DNA of 64,000 nucleotides from Bugula neritina (taxonomy: Eukaryota; Bryozoa; Gymnolaemata; Cheilostomatida; Bugulidae), in the NCBI GenBank assembly GCA_964035545.1, contig OZ037769.1, forward strand, positions 10,237,133 to 10,301,132. Reading direction: 5' to 3'. The number at the start of each line of letters is the position of its first letter. The stretch's first letter is position 1. This document shows positions 31,712-64,000 of the stretch, in pieces. The notes beneath the pieces were generated by a model. It saw only the letters and a list, made by a program, of their open reading frames with translations. It did no database searches and was not told where the DNA came from. Position numbers and translations under genes: made by a program.

Positions 31712-34700
31712 CTAAGTCACACTTCTATTACACTGAAGCCACTGTTTATGCTGACTTATTGCTTGTTCTTTAACTTTCCAAAACTCTGATTCTATGCAGT
31801 CAGTGATCAGCTTTCTCGTAGCCATCTAAAAGAGAAATCATGAATATCAAAGTGAAAAGTGTAGATTCTTGAAGTAAACTGCATGGTAATACGAGTAGTG
31901 TGGCCGTTTGAGCGTAGGTTAGTAGATGTTTCAACCTCAACTCACAAAAACAACTTCCTTAAATATTTTATATCATTAGAATCCAGTACTAAAAGACCTG
32001 TTTTATTTTGTAACTTGAAAAGGAATTTCACAATTTCGAAGTGTTCGAGCTAATGTTATTACAATGTCAACAAGCAGGTGACCAATTCAATATCTAGATC
32101 ATACTCCAGGTGTGGGCAACCAAATTAACTATATAAGCTTTGTGATTCTATTGACTATACTGGTCTTTAAAACAAACCAAGAGTGATAACTCCAACAGGC
32201 TGAAGGGTAAACTGTAACAGGGTAAAACCCCACATAAATCATCAGCTTAAAATTGCAAAGACGAAAGAGAGATGAAGAAACATTTGGAAAGAGCTTCGAT
32301 AGAAATAGCCATTTTGTTCATGTAGCTGAATTCCAAGGATACACAATCTCAAAGAAACTTTTCGTACTTGCCGACTTTCATATTTACGAACACAGGAAAA
32401 GTAATTTTATGCCTTATAGCAAAATCCTATTCTAGTTACTTGCATAGCTACAATACCAAGAGCAAGAACAGGAAAGATAACTCCTTAGTTTATCTAACAG
32501 ATAGATGATATATAAGTTGTTCTATTAAAGCAAATATTCAATTTTATAACATATTGACTATTCTTGAGTATTTTCAAAGCATTCGATGAGTAAAGCAGAC
32601 TATTTTATAAGTAAAGGCAAGTGTGTTGAAGAGAAGATAACTCCCTGTAGTTATAACAGCCAAGTTGCTTCACTCATTACAGCATTTATAGATTTGCTGA
32701 GGAATAAAATATTACGTTGCTCACAGGCCAACTTGAACGGAACAAAATTCTATAATATTTTTAGCTGCTTTCCATAATGTAAGCTAAGTTCAACATATAG
32801 TAGGTAACTTAGTTTAGGTAGCACTAAAAGTACGTCATATCAAAGGCTGCATAAAACCTACAGGATCTAAGGCTTCGTCCTTGGCACGAGTCAGAACTTC
32901 TTTGAGTTGTATTGGATCACCCACATACGCAGCCACAGTCTGAAATAGATCAAGGGCTATATTAAATATTTCAAAATGATGCAATGAGATAGGGAGTTGC
33001 TTGAGATAGACAATACAGATGTATTATATCATTACGCTTCATGTACAAACTGTTAATTGACAGCCTATGTTCGCCACCACTATATGTCTAAACAATGTTT
33101 ATATATGCATAGATAAACATAAACCTAAAGATACTATGCATTTACCTATCTACACACAACCTTATGAATATATATGTATATACCTGTCTAATTTGAGGAA
33201 TATATGGTCTCTTATTAGGTAGCACATCATTCATGCCTAACACCCATATAGGTATTACATCAGGAAGAGTATTACATTCTGCTATCAATCTACCCACTCC
33301 TACAACACCGACATAACCAAATAATATCAGAGGAAATACAGGTGGGAAGTATGAAGCTGGCAGTAGTACACACCTTGGTGCTCGCTATACAGCAGCCTTC
33401 CAATAAAACAAATAGTTACTTTACAATAAGCAATTAAAAACCTATACAGAATATTGAGCTATTGGTTATAAAATAAAACATATAAACATATATAAAATAA
33501 TCATTTTTAGAGTAAAACATAGAGGTGGAAATATCTTTATAATGAAACTACCAACTATTGTAAGGGATTTTATTGCAAAACTGTAATAAACTATTAAATG
33601 ATTTTTTCCTTATTTACATGCATGCAGCCATTTCACAAGAACAAAATATAACTCCCTCTTCTTATGTACGTACAGCAGCTAGCATGAAATAAGTAAAGTG
33701 ACGCTGGTATACATGAACATGTATAGCTAACAAGTCTACTAGTCAACATGGTGACTATGAGATAAAAATGCTAGTTGTAAATACTGGAGCTAAGAAAGTG
33801 GCAAACAGCTAGAAGCAATTTTTTTTTCTTAGACACATTATTTTGCTATTCCAAAACTTGGGGAAACAGAAAAAGCCCTACGGTGTGCTTAATTTGTGAC
33901 ACCAGCCCTCCCCCCTGTAAAGGTGCAAGTATAAAATAGACACATGTTTACTTCTAGAAAGATAGTTTATGTTGACATGATTTTATCTCATCATTTGTAT
34001 TATGATACATTCCGAAAAGAAATAAACATTTCTCATCTATTTAGACTGCAAAATAAGCCAATGATTGGTTGAACATCCTATACAGGCAATGTGAGTCCTG
34101 CCCTTTTGACACGAATCAGTCTGGAACAATTCTTACCCCATTTCAATCTTCTAGTTTGCTCTATGTTGATTTTGCCTGAAACACATACATAAAGTAAACA
34201 GTGTAAGTTCACCACATGGCAAAAAGTGGCAATAAAATTAATTGTAACTGAGCAGCAAACTGCATACAGTAAATGTTTAATTGCAAAGGAACTCGTGTCT
34301 ATAAAATAGTCTCACAGAACAACTTAAAACATTTAAGACAAAAAATACATTGACATTTTTTACAATATTTTATTTCTGGTAAACCTGGATAGTGTCCCTT
34401 TATTATATTACTGTAGAAACACTACATCATGTAACCACTTAGTTTATCCTTGATGTGTGAAAGAAACACTCAGCAAAGCGAACATTTCTGGCAGGTTTTT
34501 CAGCTTTTCAAGCTCTATAGCATTTAGGCAGTACTACTACTCTCCCAGTCACTTCTGTAATACACATACTGAACATGTATTCTTGTACCAGGTCAGCAAT
34601 TCAACAAGCTGTAAACTAACCTTCAGGGAAAATGCTGACCCACTGGCCTTCATTGAGTTTATCAATACAGAAGTCAACTCCCTGCTGATACACTCCCAAA

Positions 34701-37585
34701 CCTCTCAGAACTGGCACACACCGACCATTGCTAAACATAAAAGAGTAAAGTCTGTTGGTAAAGCAAAACTCTGCGGCTACAGGAATCCACCTGAACTGAC
34801 CAGAAAAAACATGTCTCCACTTTGAAAGCACTGCAATAGAAAAACATGGCGGAGAAGTTTTACCAAGTTGCAACTCTCTTTAGCTGAGACACTTCAATAT
34901 TCACCAGACAAAGAGTTAACAGATATATGAAAATGGTTCAATAGTAATATTACTAAACAAAAGAAATGCAAATGAAGGTTTGCACTAACTACTTGGTGCC
35001 AAAAAATTGCATTATGTAATAATAAGAAATATGGAAATTCACACTGTTTTCTCACTAAGATGTGTATGTATATGTAATGAGCTGAATATTATTGAAGCAA
35101 TTTAAGCACTCAGATTTAGGAACCACTTAAATACACATGATTGTGATGTCTTAAGTAACTCAAAACAATTAGTTGTATGCAAAATATGTTAAAAGGTTGC
35201 CAATGATTAAGCCTATGCAAACTAAAGTATAAAAACTGATGAATAATATAAAAAAAACTACAAAATAATGGATGATACTATTTCTGTCTCAAGACGTGCT
35301 GGCATTTCCAATATCATATAATGGGCAAGATAGATTCCCTTTAAACTGTTGAACACTTAATTTACAAGAACTAATGCCCACTTAATAACAATAGTAAAAT
35401 AATTTGACGAGTCACAATGCAGCTGGATATATCCTGTAAGTTTCTGTCTAATTATTAAAAGTTGACAGAAACTGAAACGAGTCAGATTTTATTCATACAG
35501 TCTTAAACTATAAGAAAGATTAATGCTTACCTCCCCATACTAACGGGTCATCAATGCATGATTGGTGATTTACTATGGTTATTAATGGTTTAGTGTTGCA
35601 TCCTTTTTTTTGTGTTTCTTTTATACGATTTTCTATCAATGTTTGAAAAGATGTACCATTGTATATCACTTTTTTGGTTATTGGTCGAGCTAAAACACAA
35701 CAACATGGTTTGATGATTATTACATTGAAACAAGCTACATAGTTTTTCTACTAATTCAATAAACCACAGCATATAAAAAATCCAAAGAGCAGTTTTGCAA
35801 GTTTTTTTTGGTGTCACTCAATAAATAATTAATTGACATGAGAATGGCATTTTCAAAAAGTATAAAAGTGCATACAAGCTTGTGTATATTAATGCATGAT
35901 AATTTTGTTCAACGACTATATTATATACTCCACGTTTAAATCCGTTTTAAAATATAAATATAAGGTTTTGAATAAACTCTTTTCAAAGATATGTATATAT
36001 TTACTTGTACAGTGAAACCTGAATACATTTCAGCCAGAAGAGACTAAGCCTTGTAGTTTGAATTACTAAAACAAAATATGATTAACATGGCCACAGTGTT
36101 GAGTTCTTGAAATTTCTCGACTCGATTAAAGTGAATTTTCAATAATTTTCAGCTAAATTGATAGTGTAGATTGAATGGGCAATAAAATTTGTAGATTTTT
36201 ATCTTAAAGGAAAAATTATTTGTTACAGCCTAGTGTTTAAAGTTGTAAGAATAAGTTATAGTGTTATTTCCAGTATATCTTTGAGAAGCTTATAACTAAT
36301 AAATGAGTTTAGTGGTTGAAACTCGAATACCTAAACATGGTACAGACTGTGTGTTGTGAGGCATGTGTGAGGTAACCTGCCAACTTCATTAAAATTTTAC
36401 TTTACAAGAAAAGACGACAATATAATTTCCATAAACTGACTAGCCTATAGTTAGAATGAGACTGAGTTAATGTGTCATGTTTGCTGCAATCAGACGAATA
36501 CAAATCAATGTAAACATATGGTTGCAAACTATGCTGGAACATGGAGGTAACTTGCCATTTATTTTCAACTTTGTTAGTGTATTATAATATACACTAAGTA
36601 TAGATTCAATTAAAGGTAAATTATATTTCTCGCAAGCCATTCTACAAATTTGCATAAACAGTTTCAGTGATTTGGGCTATGGGCATACACCAAGCAGTCT
36701 AAAACAATGATATGCAATTTCTTATCATCATGTGACTGTTGGACTGCCTCAACAAGCAAAATAGTTTTTCTATCAATCGATATAAAAGGTACAGCTGTTC
36801 AAGCTTGTTCAACTAATGAAACAGGTTATTCCGTCATAACCAAAGTGAATTTCGTATAACAGAGATATGGATCAGCAACTATGGCCAAACACATGATGTA
36901 AACAACAATTAAAATTATTGGTTCCAACTTATCATTAAAATACAATCAATTTATTACAAATCTAATTCAATTATATGATTGAGTTCTAGCTGACTATTAT
37001 TTCAAATAATGATCTAGCATCCAGAAACCATCTAATGTTTTGCCCACTACAGTGCTACCAGGCATAAAATAAAGTTATAGCTATTTTGATTTCACCATTT
37101 TCGAGGTCAAACTCATGCAGTTTATATATCTAAGCCATAATCGTTTCAATATTTTTTAAATTTGTGCCATTCTGGACTTTAATAAAATAAATTGAGCAAA
37201 ACTTATGATCAAAAGGGCGGAGTAAAAGCAAATAATTATCGAGAAATAACTGAAATTGTATCAATATTGGCCATTCTTATCATAAAGCATTGAAAGCAAA
37301 TGATGGTTTCATTGATAATAGTACATAGTTGTTACTGTTATTCGACCATTACCTGCAGTTTTACTTGACCGCGACTGCATAGATCAGTCTAGTTAGTACT
37401 ACAATAACTCTAGAACTATTGCAGATGTAAAAAATTGAAAACCAAGCTTATAATAATGACTTACAAGTCCATAGCTTTGCCATAGAAAAAACTAAGAGTT
37501 GAACCAATCGGCCAGATAGTCTGTTCTCCTTCTTTCTATGAAGTGTGGTACTAAATGGCCATTCCCATAGTTTGTTTTTTGCCAT
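31712..37585 (-). CDS. TAFAZZIN: tafazzin, mitochondrial phospholipid-lysophospholipid transacylase
   Basis: Seven minus-strand exons, 37585-37465, 35689-35531, 34830-34621, 34175-34137, 33299-33184, 32939-32862 and 31825-31712, join in phase to 837 nt (278 residues plus stop). Tafazzin remodels cardiolipin acyl chains at mitochondrial membranes. Diagnostic features are an N-terminal WPF, the acyltransferase HX4D motif in NHQSCIDD (His82, Asp87), RWIPVAAEFCFT, RCVPVLRG, GVYQQGVDF with IFPEG (161-164), GKINIEQTRRLKWG, RLIAEC and LGMNDVLPN. The C-terminal helix resembles the human MRKALTDFIQEEF region. Length is close to the human exon-5-less isoform, and the equivalent of that primate exon is absent. 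All active-site motifs are intact, so a working enzyme is expected. One exon is only 39 nt. Confidence 0.95.
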
Positions 37586-38395
37586 CTAAAATGCATGAGT
37601 TTTAAATTACAATAAAGAAAAACAAAACTTAGGCAGTTTATGCTTTTGTGCTGATAAAAAGTTTCTGCTTTAACCCTGTCACACACCCAGCCACATAAAC
37701 AGTGAGTTGGTGTCATGATACTTGTTCCTTTGCATTCAGATTGCTAAACATCTTTTATTAAAATGATTATCAATGTGATTTTCATTATCTATCATTTGAT
37801 ATTTAACGCATCAATAATACAATAGAAAAAAATATCAAGAAAGATCAATAAAAATTTAAACAATAAAACAAGAGCAGAGTTATATTTACTTCATTTATAT
37901 ACTGTTAGGTGTAAATCACAAAGCTTGACAGCTTGCTACAGGTGCTCCTTTGATGATGGAATTCTAATTTTTTATATTATAAATTTAGTTTGATCACACT
38001 TCTCTGTTTTTAACCACAGAACTATTAAAACTACTCATTAAACTAACAACAGGACATACAAGTAAGATGAAGTAGTCATTCATTGAACCAATAAAACACT
38101 TATTTTGAAATTATCTCTCAGACAGGAAATGAAGCTATATAGTTGAAAAAACCAACAAAGCGTGCAGATAACTACGGGTTATGAAACACACATTTTAATG
38201 TCCACCTGCTAACTTTCAATCAATGACATACTAACTTAGGTCAATAAATTATTAAATTTTTAGATAGCTAATTGAATCTAAATGGAGGACAACAACAGAC
38301 TGCATTAAGAATAATTAGTTAGATTCAGTTTAATTCATCAGATAGCTTTACAAGTCTAAACAATTGAAGCTAGAAACTTTCCTGAGTTAGCACAA
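37586..38395. other. intergenic upstream of tafazzin
   Basis: AT-rich sequence with no recognisable gene. The tafazzin promoter should be here, but no element could be called. Confidence 0.5.
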
Positions 38396-38399
38396 CAAT

Positions 38400-39480
38400 A
38401 TACTAAAACCAAAACAACTACTGAGTTAGTTAGAGATTTTCTGTTTGCTGATGATAGTGCTCTAGTGGCTCACCATCCTGATAGCATGCAAACTCTACTC
38501 ATCAGATTAGCTAATGCTGCAACAGAATTTTGTCTGAAAATTAGCATCAAAAACACAGAATGTCTCTATCAGCCTCTGAAATTTCAAAGTGGAATATACT
38601 AGCACAATCAGGGGAGAACTGTTGACAATGTGTAAAACTTTTGAGTACGTTGAAAGCACAGTATCTGACAATGTTAAACTGAATAATGCAATCTCTTTGA
38701 GAATCGGAAACGCTATTGCAGTGTATAGGAAATTGAAGACCAGACTTTGGACTAACTGCCATGTTCCAGTCATAGTCAATCGCCAGGTGTATTGTGCTAC
38801 GGTGCTGGCTACCTTGCTATATGGTGATGAGATGTGAAACATGCAAGGTGCGCAAGTTGACATACTGCATGTATATGTCACGAAACATTTACACTCAATC
38901 ATGGATATCTATTGGAAGCACAAGATAGTGCTAAAGTGCTAAAGAGTCATTACATGTCAAATCAACTAAATTTCAGAAAGTCTCACGCTTTTGGGTCTCA
39001 GATTTTGTTCATATTTACACCAAATAGACTTCTTGAATATTTCTGGCAGACACAAAAAATTTTTGAGAAGAAATTTTCAATAATAGTACTCAGGACATGT
39101 GTAGGTCCATTTGGTGTATGTATGAACAAAATCTGAGACGCAAAGGCATGGGTCATTTGTTGAGTTGACGTGGAATGACCCTAAAAAGAGCTTGTTTACT
39201 ATCTTTAAAATCTATCGTCATTCAGATGAACTTGAGATGGCTAGGACATCTCTAGAGGATAGACCATAGCCATTTATCTAGAATGCTCTTTTATTTGCAG
39301 TTGAAAGAAGGCAAGCGTAACCAAGGAAGGCCCAGACTAAAATTTAAAAAGACACTGTGAAGCAACCTGTGAAGAAAATATTTATAGATGAAGACAGCTG
39401 GCAAAAGAAGGCTAAGCAGCCAATAGAGATGGCGGAAAATGTATGATCAGACCAGAATAAAAACAGCTTTTGTATCGACA
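38400..39480 (+). pseudogene. decayed non-LTR retrotransposon, 3' part of reverse transcriptase ORF
   Basis: Pieces in different frames, in order, match the C-terminal half of a LINE-type reverse transcriptase. RDFLFADDSALVAH is the catalytic YADD-type box. It is followed by CLKISIKNTE, EYVESTVSDNV, NLRIG-like SLRIGNA, KLKTRLW, TLLYGDEM, LRWLGHL and EGKRNQGRPR. Many stops and frameshifts are present, so it is a fossil. The piece is split by a fold-back element at about 38940-39185: the coding resemblance stops before it and resumes directly after it. Confidence 0.85.
38940..39185. mobile_element. nested fold-back (MITE-like) insertion in the RT fossil
   Basis: The left arm starting at 38943 (AGAGTCATTACATGTCAA...) and the right arm ending at 39182 (...GGAATGACCCT) are imperfect reverse complements over about 90 bp. 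The best block is TCTCAGATTTTGTTCATA on the left against TATGAACAAAATCTGAGA on the right. The total length is about 245 bp and it is non-coding. It interrupts the RT reading between the segments ending DIYWKHKI and beginning TLKRACLL, so it inserted after the retrotransposon. Confidence 0.8.
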
Positions 39481-39489
39481 GACTGCTAT

Positions 39490-40540
39490 GATTATGAGCC
39501 GGTAGATGCATTTACTGTTCTACATTTCTCCACAAAACACTGCAGAATAAAAACAACCATAACATAATTTGTTTCGTTATCAACTTTATGGCTAAAATCA
39601 AAATACTATATCTAATACTATATCTAATATCTAATACACAGAGACAAGCTAGGATTAATATCCATAGCCGCTTTCTCCCTTAATTTAGGAAAATTTAAAA
39701 TATGTAGATTAGCAGCATGGTATAACACTTAATTGTTACAACACACCGTGAAACTTTATAGACAAGGCATCTTGCACTAAACATGAACTGGAGTGTCATA
39801 TTAACTTAGATTCTGTGAGAATGAGTGCACAGGCAGTGCCACTCACACTGAGTATGACTCTAAGACATTTACTCTTGACTCTGTAAAGCTAACAGACTTT
39901 GGACTATAACTTTTCAATATCATTAGCAATAATTATAGGAAATTTCTGAAATATAGTTTTGATGAGTTTAAATAGTATATCATTAAAGATTCAAGTTATT
40001 AAATGAAATTAGGATTATAACTAAAAACTAGTCATAGGCAGCATCATAGGGATGGGCAGAGGTATAGTAGCAATTGATATTCATATTGATATATTTATAA
40101 ATTCCTAATAATAGTGCTATTTCCATGATTACCATTATCATAGTATATTTATAAATAATGCTATTTCATTTTATCAAATTCACTATGAACACGAGCACTA
40201 ATTGAATATGAGAGTAAATAGTAATCCTCGATAAGTATAAAAATTACTAACAACTTAAACTAATAAGTAATAAGCAATAAAACTGAATAGTATACCATTA
40301 TCATATGTGCAACACATTATCATTCAGTACGAGTATCAAAATATATCAAATTACTCAAAAAGATCACACTGAACCACCCTAGAGAGAGGAAGATGTGCCA
40401 CATATGGGTAACATGCTGGGCAGTCATTGGTCAATAGTCATACAGTCATACTGGTTAGGCTGTATTGACTGAACAGAAGCCTAATCTTGTCTATGTGAAA
40501 ATCTCTAAATAATTGCCTTGATTGTGATCAGTTTTCAGAT
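39490..40540. other. AT-rich intergenic sequence without recognisable gene
   Basis: Nothing coding is recognised. A short ACTATATCTAAT repeat lies at about 39600-39645 and TATTGATAT-type AT-rich sequence at 40075-40110. Confidence 0.5.
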
Positions 40541-40544
40541 CCTC

Positions 40545-40990
40545 AATAGCCCTTGGGAGAAAACTGTTCAGGTACAGTTAGCACCCACTTAATAGGCTTG
40601 GAGCAAATCTGTATAGTACTGTCTGTTGGCTTGTTCAGCAGGTCATCATAGGCAGAGTTAAGTTTGTTTGTTTTTCTTTGCCAGAGTCTTTAGAAGGAGA
40701 TTCATACGCCTGGTTTATTTTGTGTTGAAAATGCTGTAGGCAAAGTTTCTTTATGGCACTTTTATGACATCTTCGCAGCCTTTAATATTGGCTATGAATC
40801 GGACTGCATTTACTTGTAGTTTTCATAGGCCAGTAATCTCCTTACACTTGCAGGTTAGGTTCCAAGCTTCGCTGGCATACTAAAGGTGTGGCAGAGACAA
40901 TGTTTTGTATGCAATCAATTGTGCTCATTCAGGGGCCCCAGTAAAAAGCTCGTCTAACCATACCTAGCTGTCTTTTACTTTTAGTATCTA
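40545..40990 (-). pseudogene. decayed non-LTR reverse transcriptase C-terminal fragment
   Basis: On the minus strand, frames with stops show LPHL-YASEAWNL, then a VNAVRFIANIKG block and an RRMNLLLKTLAK block. This matches the order of the post-polymerase region of CR1/Jockey-like reverse transcriptases (HLEYAS.VWDP, RAARFI, R...LLYKI). Only short conserved blocks remain, so the family cannot be named. Confidence 0.55.
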
Positions 40991-41039
40991 GTATTTTACT
41001 TGATATAGGTTGACTAAATATATAAATATGAAGAAATAC

Positions 41040-42410
41040 GACTAAGATAATATCTGATGACTATCACTATCAGCATCACTATAACTATAAGATTAAGTAC
41101 AAGTAATAAATAGTATAATAATAATACTCAGTCACTGACTATGACTTAGACTTAGAATGATAATGATATTACTATCACTATGGCTCTCAGCCTCGCGTTT
41201 CAATTTGAGTTTGAGTCGGTAGCAATCTCTAGTTAATGGCATAATGACAATATTGTCCATAAGATTAAGGCATATGAATGCAGAATACTGAAAGTGAATA
41301 GTCATCCAGAATTGACTTAAAAAAAGTTTTGGACAATAATATTAATGATGTCTTTGACAACAACGATAAGTCGATAATATTTTGAAGTGAAGAAAAAGAT
41401 ATGTTGCAGTTGGGTGAGGTAAATTGCTCTCTTCGAGATTAGTCGACCTAATAATAATAACAACTTGTAAATTTAATTTGATTTGTAATTTAATAAAGCA
41501 TAATTTATAAACAGAACACCCGGCATTTGTATTTAAAATAAACTGAGTAAGTGGGCTCAGTGTCGGAAACACTGCGTTTGACGAACTGGTTTGACGAACT
41601 CGAACGGGAAGGACTAGGCCTACTTGCAGTCACTGTCATGTGACAGTCATTGCTTTTATGATCTAATAGTAATAGTACTAGTAGTTCTTATTCTGCCGTA
41701 ATACCACTAGTAAATGTAACGGTATACCTAATTTTGCACTGCAGTGTATTACTATTTACTATAAATGTGATGATAGTTCTAGTACAATATATTTATAATA
41801 TGAATATCATGACTATCACAGTATCAGTATGAGTATCAGTATGACTATGACTATCACTATGAGTATGACTCTAAGTCGATGAGTATCACCATCAGTATCA
41901 GTATGAGTATCACTGTCATCACTGACAGTTTGAGTTACTCTGACTATAGTTCTATGAGTATGAGTGTGACACTGACTGTGTTACTGTAACTCCTACTCTT
42001 AGTCTTAGTCTTTCACTTTGAGTTTGACTTAGAAAATAGATGGTAACACTAACAGTAGCACAGTAGCACTTACAGTTACTTAGAGTTAGTGACTAACAGT
42101 ATGAGTAACACTTACACTAACAATAACATTAACTTAGAATGACTCATGTTGTAACTGTCAGTGTTACACTTGCTGTTACACTTGCAGTTTGAGTTACTGC
42201 TAGTCTTGCCGTTACAGTTACTCTTAAACTTAGTTAGTTGCTGTTAGTCTTACTATTATTCTTAGTCTAAGACTAAGGAAAGACAATGACAGTAACTGCA
42301 AGTGTGACACTAATATAGAACAGCGTGAGTGTAAGATATTGTAAGTTTGATAGTAACTAATACAGTGATAGTAATACCATTAGTATTACTCTTAGTATAA
42401 CATTCACCAT
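41040..42410. repeat. cryptically simple region of ACT/AGT/ATG trinucleotide-like sequence
   Basis: Over more than 1 kb the sequence is built from shuffled short words such as AGTATCAGTATGAGTATCAC, GACTATGACTATCACTATG and TTAGTCTTAGTC with no fixed period. It resembles a heavily decayed microsatellite or minisatellite. It includes a short stretch of ordinary sequence around 41200-41640. Confidence 0.6.
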
Positions 42411-42639
42411 GAAGTATGAGAAAGAAATTCATTCAGTTTGCCTATCAGTATCACTATCAGATCACCACATCTGTCTCTGACATATTCATCTTGGGTGCAA
42501 ATCATGCTCACTTTGTTCACTTCGTTTCGAACATATTTGATTTTAGTCTGCGAAGAATAGGATTCTACATAACCAACTCAATCAAGGAGTTGCATTCAAC
42601 TCTGTGGCTTGTGTCTTTGCTATTTAACTTCCACATTTT

Positions 42640-43040
42640 CTAATGCGATCTGGTATTCACCAATCAATATTTAAAGGTTTTCCTCTCTTTATCTTACCTC
42701 CAACACTGGTGTTGCTGATTCTCTTTCCGCCTTCTTAGTAGATTGTTATTTCAAGGTGTTTAAATGATGTCTATAGAACCTCAATTTAGTCCACACTCTC
42801 ATGCTTTTTTATCCTTAACTTAGCTGTGTTACCATCTAGTACCAGGTGTTTCGTTTTTGATCTTTCAGGTTGAGAGCTTCTCCTCTCAAACGTTTTCTTC
42901 ACATCTCAAGTCTTTTCTTCATTTATTCTACATTGCTGCCACACAGAACTAGATTGTCTGCAAACAGCGTTGCTCATTTTTCTGTAAGGGCTTTCAAAAT
43001 TATAATAAATAGAAAAGGCTTAACCCTTACATTGTAAATG
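42640..43040 (-). pseudogene. decayed non-LTR reverse transcriptase fragment with FADN box
   Basis: Minus-strand frames give KPFLFIIILKALTEK, then FADNLVLCGSNVE (the degenerate catalytic FADD box), KRLEM and a later VGGKIKRGKP-like block, with stops and frameshifts between. This is the order of the RT palm of a LINE element. The aspartate pair is already reduced to Asp-Asn. It is probably from a different family than the fragment at 38400. Confidence 0.7.
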
Positions 43041-43926
43041 GACCACTGAACCTTGACATAAACCAACTTCTATACTTATGTCATCTGTCTCTCCAACCAG
43101 TTACTCGATTTATGTTATGTATACTTCATGATATTTGAAAAAAATGGGCAACAATTATTACTATTGTGGGCTTGTGGCCTACCTAAAATACAGAGCGATA
43201 ATGTTATGATTCTACTAATTTGAAGTAAAAATATATATTAGCTAGGCTATGTGTTAATTTTGAAAGTTTACTGAATAATTATTGCCAACTAAAACAAACA
43301 ACATGCTGGCCTATCTTGTATTGCATAATAATACCTGATTATCCTCTCTATGCAAGTTTTTTATTCCAGAGCTTAGTAATTAATTTCTCGTAATATATAA
43401 GGAAAATATTTTTTCTGTCGGTGGTCTTGGTATTCCATTTTGCTCAACAAGTCTGCTAAGTATTAAAGCGTTTAAATTCTTACGTTGTACCTTTGGTTAG
43501 AAAAAAAATTAGTACACTAGCATTGGCTACTGATTTTTGTATAAAGTAAAGTTTCTAGACACTGTTATTATATAGATTTAAGCAGTTTGTATTTTGATGA
43601 ATATTCGCGTAAAGAAGATGGTGCCCAACAAACACTGCTGTAGTGACTCTGCCAAAATACTTTACTTTTTAGTAAAAGAATTCATTCTGGTAAACTGGTT
43701 CTTAGAACACTATTGTAAACGCATAGTCACCTGACCGAGGATTAAAAGAGTAGATCTTGTTAGTGTTTTTGTAAACTGAATAAAGATGTTATATTTTATT
43801 AATGACCAAAATTATATTATTTCCTTTGCTTCAAATTGAAAGTTCTGCAACTTATAATCACCTAAATCTGTGTATTATTATGTTTATATTATCATTGTAT
43901 GATAGAGAATTTACAGATGAGCAGCA
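43041..43926. other. upstream region of PTPN23
   Basis: No coding resemblance. The PTPN23 promoter and any 5' UTR exon should lie here. No TATA-type or other element could be called with confidence. Confidence 0.5.

Positions 43927-64000
<20,074 letters not shown>

Noticed and set aside
34457-34825. 122-codon plus-strand frame
   Set aside because: It is the opposite-strand shadow of tafazzin exon 34830-34621, which carries clear acyltransferase motifs.

Overview
This is a stretch of animal nuclear genome. It is AT-rich, with short coding exons bounded by GT-AG introns, long introns and intergenic DNA full of microsatellites and minisatellites, and decayed non-LTR retrotransposons. The gene families are metazoan: an F-type lectin, a Gal3ST-like sulfotransferase, an ETS1/2-class factor, a CUB receptor, tafazzin and HD-PTP/PTPN23. 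The style suggests a bilaterian invertebrate, but I cannot name the species. All gene models were built by hand from splice signals, reading phase and family resemblance. Every multi-exon model stays in phase across its joints.

Layout, left to right. 180-777 (+) is the 3' end of an F-type lectin (fucolectin-like) gene. 1766-5243 (-) is a Gal3ST-family carbohydrate sulfotransferase whose first exon(s) I could not find. 7470-14373 (-) is an ETS1/2-type transcription factor with a Pointed (PNT) domain and a C-terminal ETS domain. 14374-20608 is a repeat-bearing gene desert. 20609-30852 (+) is a complete 7-exon gene for a two-CUB single-pass membrane protein with a tyrosine-rich cytoplasmic tail. 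One of its introns holds an antisense eIF4A3 pseudogene (about 26895-27430). 31712-37585 (-) is a complete 7-exon tafazzin gene (278 codons), convergent with the CUB gene. 37586-43926 is a transposon graveyard: three decayed reverse-transcriptase fragments and a fold-back element nested inside one of them. 43927-64000 (+) is a PTPN23/HD-PTP orthologue with at least 29 exons, running off the right edge.

The most interesting content is in the PTPN23 gene. The BRO1 and V domains look well kept. The central proline-rich part is replaced by a 3-kb exon encoding about 1000 residues of Gln-rich repeats. The phosphatase domain has lost the WPD aspartate (WPV), the P-loop arginine (HCX5K), the Q-loop glutamine and the KNRY tyrosine while the fold is kept. 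It reads as a clear pseudophosphatase that is still under coding constraint. Other points are a GC-AG intron in the same gene, a minisatellite in which every copy carries a perfect splice-donor consensus, and several fold-back elements.

The genes do not form an operon or one pathway. They are an ordinary metazoan neighbourhood on both strands. No RNA genes, CRISPR arrays or prokaryotic features were seen.
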